Of a stretch of DNA of 13,832 nucleotides, positions 7,457-13,832 are shown piece by piece; positions within the stretch are counted from its first letter, which is position 1, and each line of letters begins with the position of its first letter. This DNA is from JBCBST01 sp039819115. GTDB taxonomy: Bacteria > Bacteroidota > Rhodothermia > Balneolales > Balneolaceae. The translations under genes and the position numbers were made by a program. The stretch lies in NCBI GenBank assembly GCA_039819115.1, contig JBCBST010000089.1, forward strand, positions 1 to 13,832, written 5' to 3'. The notes beneath the pieces were generated by a model. That model ran no database searches and was not told the DNA's origin. It saw only the letters and a list, made by a program, of their open reading frames with translations.

Positions 7457-9453
7457 GGAGTATTTGATTTGATTTTAAGTGTTTGCCCTACAAAAATACG
7501 GTTCCCGCGAATGTTATTCAGTGAACGGAGTTCAGAGAGGCGTATTCCGTGCGATTCTGCAATTTCACTAAGCGTATCGTTTTTCTTAACGGTATACGTC
7601 ACATAACTACCTTGAGTAGAGGAAGAGGAAGCCATAACAATGTTCTCTCCTCTCTTTTGCCGTCTTTCAAGGTTTTGCTTCTCCTGGAAACTCATCGTGT
7701 TGATCTGTGCAAAGTGTTCTTTCTGGCTCTTAGGGACATATACTGTGAGCTTTTGTCCCACCCGAATGGTGTTACCCACACCACTCCAGGTACGTATTTG
7801 CCAGGCTCGTACATCGTACCACTCGGCAATATGCCCAATCGTATCGCCTGTCTTTACAACATAGGTAAGCTTTTCGGAATTGGCCGGTGCGGTTACGCGT
7901 GTAGTACGTGAGCGGTTAACCGTTCGCTGCTGGTTGGTAGGTCGGTTTGCCGCAATTTTAGATTTACTACCCTTGGGCAAAGGTACGATTATATTTTGCC
8001 CTGGATAAATCGTCTTTGACAGCTTATCATTGTTCGCAAAAATAGCAGAAACCGTCGTACCATATTTTCGTGCTATGAGCCCGATTGACTCCCCCTTACG
8101 TACCGTGTGCATAGTAATGTTTTCGGATCTGTTTTCTTTGGGGATAGAATCATAATTCCGTGCCAACACTCCTTTCACGCCTTTAGGTAGTTTTAACGGG
8201 TATTTATTACCCGGAGGGGTAGCCCAACGTAGCAGTTCAGGATTGTATTCCTTTAACTCCTCCAGAGCTATGCCCGCGGCCTTAGCTAAATCTTCAAGTT
8301 GCATCAACCCATCAACTTCAAATACGTCATATTGATAAGGTTCACCTTCGTATTTCTTTTCAAATCCAAATTCTGTTGGGTTCATCGCAATCATAGTGGC
8401 TGCAATAAATCCCGGCACATATCCTCTGGTTTCGCGGGGCAGGTACGGATAGGCTGCCCAATAGTCTTCTACCCCGCCAGCACGGCGAATGGCTCTTTTC
8501 AATCCTCTTGGAGAAATATTGTAATTGGCCATAGCCAGGTGCCAATCACCCCAAATGTTGTACAAATCTTTCAAATGACGGGCTGCAGCCCGAGTGGCTT
8601 TTTCCGGATCTCTTCGTTCATCAATCCACCAGTTGCTTTCCAGCCCATACACTGAACCAGTAGCCCTGATAAACTGCCACATTCCTACGGCAGAGGCCCA
8701 GCTTCTTGCCGTCGGGTTCAACCCACTTTCAATGTATGCAAGGTGAACCAGCTCTTCCGGCAATCCTTCTTCCTTAAAGATTTCGAGCATCATCGGCTTA
8801 TATACCTCAGCTCTCTGTAACCATGTTTCCATTACCTCGGGTCGTCTCAATGTGTAATATACCAGGTGTCGGTTTACTTGTGGGTTGGTTATCAAAGGCA
8901 CCTGGGTTTCCTTAATTACTGCATTTTCAGGAAAATCGAAGGTAACGTTGGCGAATTCATCTTCTCCTCCAAATAATTCATCCAGTATTCCGAAAATCTC
9001 ACCCTGCGGCTCATTTTCAGCATCTGTAATGCCATAAAATTCTCTGTACTCTGATATTACCGACCGGTATAATTCAGCAAAACGACGGTCATTGCTAATT
9101 TCAGGGTAATCTTCAAGCAATTCCTGGGTGGCCTGAACCGCATTGTTGATATGATCTTCGGCAACAATAGGGTCATCGTTTACCTGAGCTTCAAGAGCTA
9201 ATACCTGGATACGGTATACATCCGAAATACGACTCATCACGTCTTTCTGGAAACTGTCCAGTTGTTGCGTGGCAGGCTGCAAATTCTTTTGGGGTTCCTT
9301 TTTGGAAGGTGATAAAGCGGTTGATTTTGTGTATGGCAGCAAACGCTTTGGCATATCTTCGATTTTGATATTCAAAGAGTCCTGTGCCAGGCCCGTCATT
9401 GTGTTAAAACAAAAAAGACCGCATATACCCAGTAGTAAAAGTTGTTTACGCAT
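7453..9453 (-). CDS. mltD: MltD-like lytic transglycosylase with LysM repeats
   Basis: Envelope peptidoglycan-cleaving enzyme, 666 aa, that should cut the MurNAc-GlcNAc bond to form 1,6-anhydro ends. It has a Sec signal peptide (residues about 1-23, ending GLA-Q); neither Cys-11 nor Cys-15 sits in a good lipobox, so unlike E. coli MltD it is probably not a lipoprotein. After a charged, helical N-terminal region (60-220) comes the SLT domain (about 220-345): LPEELVHLAYIESGLNP with catalytic Glu-242, GMWQFI (257-262), and the MANYN motif (308-312). Three clear LysM domains bind glycan: about 446-491, 528-574 and 617-662. A degenerate LysM-like segment may lie at about 375-424 (DVFEVDGLMQL, LEELKEYNPEL). 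Basic S/T/N/R-rich linkers separate them. It starts 83 nt after nadE with no visible Shine-Dalgarno, and its stop overlaps the protease start (ATGA), so the two are likely translated in coupled fashion. Confidence 0.94.
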   Translation of the reverse strand: MRKQLLLLGICGLFCFNTMTGLAQDSLNIKIEDMPKRLLPYTKSTALSPSKKEPQKNLQPATQQLDSFQKDVMSRISDVYRIQVLALEAQVNDDPIVAEDHINNAVQATQELLEDYPEISNDRRFAELYRSVISEYREFYGITDAENEPQGEIFGILDELFGGEDEFANVTFDFPENAVIKETQVPLITNPQVNRHLVYYTLRRPEVMETWLQRAEVYKPMMLEIFKEEGLPEELVHLAYIESGLNPTARSWASAVGMWQFIRATGSVYGLESNWWIDERRDPEKATRAAARHLKDLYNIWGDWHLAMANYNISPRGLKRAIRRAGGVEDYWAAYPYLPRETRGYVPGFIAATMIAMNPTEFGFEKKYEGEPYQYDVFEVDGLMQLEDLAKAAGIALEELKEYNPELLRWATPPGNKYPLKLPKGVKGVLARNYDSIPKENRSENITMHTVRKGESIGLIARKYGTTVSAIFANNDKLSKTIYPGQNIIVPLPKGSKSKIAANRPTNQQRTVNRSRTTRVTAPANSEKLTYVVKTGDTIGHIAEWYDVRAWQIRTWSGVGNTIRVGQKLTVYVPKSQKEHFAQINTMSFQEKQNLERRQKRGENIVMASSSSTQGSYVTYTVKKNDTLSEIAESHGIRLSELRSLNNIRGNRIFVGQTLKIKSNTP

Positions 9454-9479
9454 GCAATAGATGATGTTTATTTACGATA

Positions 9480-9523
9480 AGGTACTAAACCGTTCCGAAG
9501 AATGAACATTAAAACTAGTACCT
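9480..9523. repeat. Inverted repeat in the nadE-mltD gap
   Basis: The 83-nt gap between nadE and mltD holds a perfect 8-bp inverted repeat: AGGTACTA at 9480-9487 and TAGTACCT at 9516-9523, separated by 28 nt. Read as minus-strand RNA, the loop contains a short TTC-TTCG-GAA element, i.e. a C(UUCG)G tetraloop on three base pairs (near 9494-9503). No T-run follows the outer stem on either strand, so it does not look like a simple intrinsic terminator. A TAnnTTT-like box (TAGTTTTA, 9517-9510 on the minus strand) overlaps the upstream arm, without a good -33 partner. It could be an operator, a leader hairpin of mltD, or chance; a rough estimate for one such 8-bp match in a gap this size is a few percent. 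Confidence 0.4.
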
Positions 9524-9536
9524 AATGGTAAAGGAG

Positions 9537-11249
9537 TTAAATAGCGTTTGTGTGCTGTGTTGTATGTTCGACCATTGTTTTTTCTGTACCCGTCCATTGC
9601 TGTACGATGGGCCAGCGACGACCACTTCCAAAAGCCTTAGCCGATATCTTGAGGCCTGGAGGAGCCTGGAACCGTTTGTGTTCGTTACGATCAACCAGTG
9701 TAAGTATCCGGTCTACCAGTTCAGCATCGAAACCACGATTAATGATTTCACTTCGAGAGAACTGTTCTTCGAGGTAATAACTTAAAATAGGGTCTAATGT
9801 TTCATAGGCCGGTAAAGAGTCCGAATCTTTTTGATCGGGGCGTAATTCGGCACTTGGAGGCTTTGTGATGATGCTATTCGGAATCACTTCTTTTTTGAAG
9901 TGCGATTCGTTCAACCATGTACACAGACCAAATACTTCTGTTTTATACACATCACTGATCAGCCCCAGTCCTCCGGCCATATCTCCATAGAGAGTGCCAT
10001 ATCCCACTGCAAGTTCCGATTTATTGCTTGTATTCAACAGCATGTACCCAAACTTATTCGCGAAAGCCATCAGGATATTACCACGGGAACGGCTTTGGAG
10101 GTTTTCTTCTGCAACGTTAAAAGGTGCATCTTTAAAATGGGGTTCCAATTGCTTCAACAGACTTTGGTATACCGGCTGAATGGGTATTTCCAGCAATTCC
10201 ACACCCAGGTTTTCAGCCAGCAGGCGGGAATCGGAAACACTACCTTCCGATGAATAGGCAGATGGCATGGTGATAGGTACTACACGATCAGCTCCTAATG
10301 CCTCAACAGCTATTGTGGCTACCAGTGCAGAATCTATGCCTCCGCTTAACCCCAGTACAACGCTGGAGGCAGCACCTGATTTGTCCAGGTAATCCCTTAG
10401 TCCTAGTTTAAGCGCATTGAACATGGACTGATAGCTCTCAGGTTCAGGAATTAAACAGGGTTCATTTTGAATAGAGTGTGTGGATGGATCAATGAGCACA
10501 TCCACATATCCTTCCTCAAACCGGGGAGCCCGACATACCATCTGGCCTTTCTGGTTAAACACCAACGAATCTCCGTCAAAGACCAACTCGGTATTTGCTC
10601 CAACCTGATTAACATATAGTAACGGAAGCTGTAGTTGGCTGGCATGTTTCTGGAGCATGCTCCTGCGACTGATTGGCTTGCGCTTCGTAAATGGAGAAGC
10701 CGAAATGTTGACGATAACATCGGCTCCTTTTTGTTTCAGCAGTTCTGCCGGATTCTTATCGTAAATATGGTATTGAATCTCATTATCGTTGTACCAGATA
10801 TCTTCACATACCGTTATACCCAACGCGATGCCATCGATCTCAACGGGTTCAAAACGAGTACCTGGTTCAAAATACCGCAGGTCATCAAATACATCATAAG
10901 TGGGCAGTAAGGCTTTATGCACCCTATCGATTTCCTTGCCATTTCGGGCTACAATGGCTGAATTAAAAACAGGACGGCCCACACCGGTTTGATTGGGAGT
11001 GACCGAGCCAAAAATGACGACCATCTGGTTCGTGGAATCAATCAACTCCCGGTTCATTCGATAGCAAGCCTCCCGGAAAGCTTCCCGTTCCAGTAAATCC
11101 TGTGGAGGATACCCGCATACGCATAGTTCAGGTAATATGAGCACATCTATCCCATCCGTTTGAGCCTGAGTCATCGCCTGGCGTATGCCTTTCACATTCG
11201 ACTCAAGATCGCCAATGGTTGGATTTAACTGGTGCAACCGTACCTTCAT
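9537..11249 (-). CDS. nadE: Glutamine-dependent NAD+ synthetase
   Basis: Last step of NAD synthesis: amidates nicotinic acid adenine dinucleotide using ATP, with ammonia drawn from glutamine. The 570-aa protein is the two-domain form. The N-terminal nitrilase-type glutaminase (about 1-265) shows the Glu-Lys-Cys triad: LPEL (Glu-41), HKALLPTYDVFDD (Lys-112) and GITVCEDIW (Cys-148). The C-terminal synthetase (about 275-560) has the ATP pyrophosphatase loop LGLSGGIDSALV (299-310), NTSNKSELAVGYGTLYGD (406-423) and DVYKTEVF (433-440). Length fits the shorter bacterial glutamine-dependent class of about 540-580 aa; a polar tail (EHTTQHTNAI) ends the protein. It starts at ATG 11249, 14 nt after the dehydrogenase stop, with a weak AAAGG about 9 nt upstream. 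Co-transcription with the dehydrogenase, which needs NAD(P), is likely; a metabolic reason is only inference. Confidence 0.97.
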   Translation of the reverse strand: MKVRLHQLNPTIGDLESNVKGIRQAMTQAQTDGIDVLILPELCVCGYPPQDLLEREAFREACYRMNRELIDSTNQMVVIFGSVTPNQTGVGRPVFNSAIVARNGKEIDRVHKALLPTYDVFDDLRYFEPGTRFEPVEIDGIALGITVCEDIWYNDNEIQYHIYDKNPAELLKQKGADVIVNISASPFTKRKPISRRSMLQKHASQLQLPLLYVNQVGANTELVFDGDSLVFNQKGQMVCRAPRFEEGYVDVLIDPSTHSIQNEPCLIPEPESYQSMFNALKLGLRDYLDKSGAASSVVLGLSGGIDSALVATIAVEALGADRVVPITMPSAYSSEGSVSDSRLLAENLGVELLEIPIQPVYQSLLKQLEPHFKDAPFNVAEENLQSRSRGNILMAFANKFGYMLLNTSNKSELAVGYGTLYGDMAGGLGLISDVYKTEVFGLCTWLNESHFKKEVIPNSIITKPPSAELRPDQKDSDSLPAYETLDPILSYYLEEQFSRSEIINRGFDAELVDRILTLVDRNEHKRFQAPPGLKISAKAFGSGRRWPIVQQWTGTEKTMVEHTTQHTNAI

Positions 11250-11263
11250 GCTGCTCTGCCTTT

Positions 11264-12637
11264 CTATTTCGTCACTATGGTTTTAATATTCACAAATTCT
11301 CTGATTCCAAAAATACCCAATTCCCTTCCATAACCCGAATGTTTAATCCCTCCAAATGGAAGTCTTGGATCAGATTTTACGAACCCATTAATGAATACCG
11401 ATCCGGCTTCGATGTTCTCGGAGGCCAATTGTTGAGCCCGTTCGATATTTGCCGTGTAGATGGAGGCACCTAAGCCATAGTCCGTGTCGTTGGCAACCGC
11501 AATGGCCTCCTGTTCGTTACGCACTTTGATCACACTGGCAACCGGACCAAACAGTTCTTCCGAATAAGCAGGCATGTTCTTTTTCACATCCGTCAGTAAT
11601 GTAACGGGGTAAAAAGCTCCTTTTCCGTGAGGCTTTTTGCCTCCGAAAACCAGGGTTGCACCTTGTTGAACCGATTCGGAGACCTGCCGATGGAGTTCAT
11701 CCCTTAGATCAACCCGTGCCATAGGACCAATGCTGGTTTGCTCTTTCAAGGGATCACCCACTACAGCTTGTTGAAATTCTGTTTTAAATAGCTCTAGAAA
11801 CTCATTATAAACTTCGTCTACCACGATCACACGTTTTGCGGCAATGCAGCTTTGTCCATTGTTCAATAACCGGGATAAAGCAATGGATTGTGCAGCTTCA
11901 TACAAATCTGCATCGCCAAGTACAATAGAGGGATCACTACCCCCCAGCTCCAGTACGGTCTTTTTCAGAGAAGCTCCGGCTTGTCCGGCAACAGCACGGC
12001 CAGCCCTAGTGCTCCCGGTTAGCGTAACGGCCTGCACTAATGGATGAGTAATGGCTTCTTTTACACGATCGTTGGGGAGAATAGCCATTTCGAACAGACC
12101 TCTGGGAACCGATATATTTCGGAACAACTCAGTTAAAGCCATTGCACAACCCGTCACATTATCGGCATGTTTGAGCAATACCGCATTTCCGGCTAACAGG
12201 GCTGGTATAGCAAATCTCAGGACCTGCCAAAACGGGTAGTTCCAGGGCATGATAGAAAGTACCACTCCAAGTGGTTTATACGATACCACACTCTTCTCAG
12301 CTTCGGTTTCGACGATCTGATCTGCGAGGAATGCTTCCCCTTTTTCAGCGTAGTATCCGATCAGCCATTGGCATTTTTCAATTTCTGACCTACCCTGTGT
12401 AATGGGCTTACCCATCTCAACGGCCATCAGCTGTGCGAACTCCTCCTTCCCTTGTTCAAGCAGTTGTTTAAGCTGAATAATCACCGAAGACCGCTCCTCA
12501 ATGGACCATGTTTTCCAAATTCCCTGTGCCTTTGCGCTTTCCTCTATACCCTGATTCAACCCTTCTGGAGTGGTAATGGGATAGGTACGTATTCGCTCTC
12601 CGGTGGCCGGATTAATGGTTTGAATATGCTCAGACAT
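11264..12637 (-). CDS. Aldehyde dehydrogenase, probable succinate-semialdehyde type
   Basis: NAD(P)-dependent aldehyde dehydrogenase that oxidises an aldehyde to its acid in the cytosol; 457 aa. The catalytic set is complete: PWNYPFWQ (Asn-133), LLKHADNV (Lys-156, cofactor), the LTGST turn (206-210), LELGGSDP (Glu-230), NNGQSCIAAKR (Cys-264) and EELFGPVAS (Glu-361), then LPFGGIKHSGYGREL (426-440). The KHAxN and GQSCIAAKR versions and the C-terminal GIREFVNIKTI closely resemble the GabD1-like succinate-semialdehyde dehydrogenases of about 455-460 aa, without the longer N-terminus of E. coli GabD. It begins eight bases inside the end of the aminotransferase gene. Together they could turn an omega-amino acid such as GABA into a semialdehyde and then a dicarboxylate. 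Substrate and NAD versus NADP use cannot be fixed from sequence. Confidence 0.9.
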   Translation of the reverse strand: MSEHIQTINPATGERIRTYPITTPEGLNQGIEESAKAQGIWKTWSIEERSSVIIQLKQLLEQGKEEFAQLMAVEMGKPITQGRSEIEKCQWLIGYYAEKGEAFLADQIVETEAEKSVVSYKPLGVVLSIMPWNYPFWQVLRFAIPALLAGNAVLLKHADNVTGCAMALTELFRNISVPRGLFEMAILPNDRVKEAITHPLVQAVTLTGSTRAGRAVAGQAGASLKKTVLELGGSDPSIVLGDADLYEAAQSIALSRLLNNGQSCIAAKRVIVVDEVYNEFLELFKTEFQQAVVGDPLKEQTSIGPMARVDLRDELHRQVSESVQQGATLVFGGKKPHGKGAFYPVTLLTDVKKNMPAYSEELFGPVASVIKVRNEQEAIAVANDTDYGLGASIYTANIERAQQLASENIEAGSVFINGFVKSDPRLPFGGIKHSGYGRELGIFGIREFVNIKTIVTK

Positions 12638-13811
12638 AGTCTTGAATGCTTTTTTTGATGGTGGTAAGGACTTCCATCAGCAATTCGTTCTCTATGATCA
12701 GCGGCGGTGCCAACCGGATTAATGAGTTGGAATGTAGGGTCCATCCCAGCAGAATACCTTGTTTAAAGCACGCTTCAACCACCTGTTGAGTAAGCGTACT
12801 GTTTTCTAACTGAAGACCGAGCATGGCGCCCTTACCGCGCACTTCCAATACGCCCTTTCCAGTCAATATCTCTTTGGCTATTGTTTCAATCTCAACAGCA
12901 CGTTCCAGGTAGGGTCCGGTGAGCAACTCGTTCAGGTTTGCCACAGCTGCCGCTGCACTCACAGGATGCCCGCCAAATGTGGTAACATGATTAAGGGGAG
13001 GATTATATTTAAAGGCCTGAAACAGCTCTTCTGACGACACAAACGCACCCATTGGCATACCCCCGGCCATGGCTTTAGCAACACAAAGAATATCAGGTGT
13101 TACTCCATAATGCTGAAAGGCGAACAACTTACCTGTTCGGCCAAATCCGCTTTGGATCTCATCAAAAATCAGTAATGAACCGGTGTCGGTGCATCGTCTG
13201 CGAAGCTGTGATAACCATTCTTTCTTTGAAGGGATAATCCCTCCTTCCCCTTGAATGGGCTCCACGATCACACATGCGGTAGCTTCATCAATATCATCTA
13301 AATCTTCGAATGCATTGAATTCCAGAAATTGAACATCAGGCAGTAACGGCAGATAAGGATCACGGTATATGTTTCGACCGGTTACACTTAAAGAGCCATG
13401 TGTATCTCCATGGTAGCTATTGCGAAAAGCGATTAGTTTTGTGCGTCCTGTGTGTTTTTTTGCCAGTTTTAAAGCGCCTTCGTTCGCTTCGGTGCCGCTG
13501 TTTACAAAGTAAACCTGGTTAAGAGAATCGGAGAGCTGAGCCGTAAGCAATGTTGCAAATTCTACCTGAGGCTTCTGGATAAACTCTCCGTACACCATCA
13601 CATGCAGGTGGCGATCCAGCTGTTCTTTAATCGCGTTAATGATAGCCGGATGACGATGCCCCAAACTACTTACAGCAATTCCTGAAATAAAATCAATGTA
13701 GCGTTCTCCTTTATCTGTGAAAAGAAAAGGACCTTCTGCACGTTCAATAACCAGCCCGATAGGGAAATCACTGGTTTGAGCAATGTGGGTAAAAAAGCTT
13801 TGTTGAATCAT
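12630..13811 (-). CDS. Class III PLP-dependent aminotransferase
   Basis: Fold-type I, pyridoxal-phosphate aminotransferase of the acetylornithine/ornithine/GABA group, cytosolic, 393 aa and complete. Visible motifs: GIAVSSLGHRHP (44-55), VNSGTEANEGALKLA (103-117, PLP phosphate binding), SYHGDTHGSLSVTG (132-145), VEPIQGEGG (183-191), FDEIQSGFGRTG (216-227, with Asp-217 against the pyridine N), AKAMAGGMPMGA (245-256, Schiff-base Lys-246) and TFGGHPVSAAAA near residue 280. The compact length and ArgD-like motifs would allow acetylornithine aminotransferase, but no arginine gene is nearby. The 8-nt overlap with a succinate-semialdehyde-type dehydrogenase points to an omega-amino acid (GABA, 5-aminovalerate, ornithine-like or beta-alanine). 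The ATG at 13811 has no good Shine-Dalgarno, and only 21 bases upstream are in the window, so its promoter or preceding operon gene cannot be judged. Confidence 0.88.
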   Translation of the reverse strand: MIQQSFFTHIAQTSDFPIGLVIERAEGPFLFTDKGERYIDFISGIAVSSLGHRHPAIINAIKEQLDRHLHVMVYGEFIQKPQVEFATLLTAQLSDSLNQVYFVNSGTEANEGALKLAKKHTGRTKLIAFRNSYHGDTHGSLSVTGRNIYRDPYLPLLPDVQFLEFNAFEDLDDIDEATACVIVEPIQGEGGIIPSKKEWLSQLRRRCTDTGSLLIFDEIQSGFGRTGKLFAFQHYGVTPDILCVAKAMAGGMPMGAFVSSEELFQAFKYNPPLNHVTTFGGHPVSAAAAVANLNELLTGPYLERAVEIETIAKEILTGKGVLEVRGKGAMLGLQLENSTLTQQVVEACFKQGILLGWTLHSNSLIRLAPPLIIENELLMEVLTTIKKSIQDYV

Positions 13812-13832
13812 AAATTATCATGACATTAGGCC

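Noticed and set aside
9480..9523. Intrinsic terminator after nadE
   Set aside because: The stem is AT-containing with a 28-nt loop and no T-run follows on the minus strand, so termination is not supported; kept only as an inverted repeat.
1..13832. CRISPR array, tRNA/rRNA gene, insertion sequence, phage or toxin-antitoxin gene
   Set aside because: No repeated spacer pattern, no transposase, integrase or small-toxin motifs, and almost all bases are in recognisable housekeeping genes with uniform direction and composition.

Overview
The window is a one-strand block of eleven intact genes, all read on the minus strand (transcription runs from about 13811 down to 28). It has no RNA genes, mobile elements, CRISPR arrays or broken genes that I can see. 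The order uppS - bamA - ompH - ompH is a classic Bacteroidota-type (FCB group) envelope cluster. The proteins fit this: a Bacteroidota-style BamA, two tandem Skp/OmpH paralogues, a PHP phosphatase and a LysM transglycosylase. Several starts have no clear Shine-Dalgarno sequence, also usual in that group. Base composition looks middling (roughly mid-40s % GC by eye). I suspect a marine-type Bacteroidota or Balneolota member, but the genus cannot be named from the sequence alone.

Layout in transcription order: a class III aminotransferase (13811-12630) overlaps by 8 nt an aldehyde dehydrogenase of the succinate-semialdehyde type (12637-11264). Then come glutamine-dependent NAD synthetase nadE (11249-9537), an 83-nt gap with an inverted repeat, an MltD-like LysM lytic transglycosylase (9453-7453), an S41 C-terminal processing protease (7456-5825, ATGA overlap), a PHP-domain phosphatase (5818-4970), lumazine synthase ribH (4968-4492) and a 61-nt gap with a candidate promoter. 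The last group is uppS (4430-3606), bamA (3579-1114), and two ompH/skp genes (1114-569 and 552-28). Gaps are -8, 14, 83, -4, 6, 1, 61, 26, -1 and 16 nt, so much of the block could be polycistronic. The most likely internal promoters are in the two longer gaps. No gene-free stretch exceeds 300 bases.

Functionally there are two themes. The right part is metabolism: amino-group transfer, aldehyde oxidation and NAD synthesis, with flavin synthesis (ribH) further left. The left and middle parts are envelope biogenesis: undecaprenyl-PP for cell-wall and surface polysaccharide carriers, outer-membrane protein insertion, periplasmic chaperones, peptidoglycan cleavage and periplasmic proteolysis.

I see no clearly new system. 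The points most worth a second look are the acidic character of both Skp-like proteins, the translational coupling of the transglycosylase to the protease, the unassigned aminotransferase/dehydrogenase pair, and the inverted repeat upstream of the transglycosylase gene.
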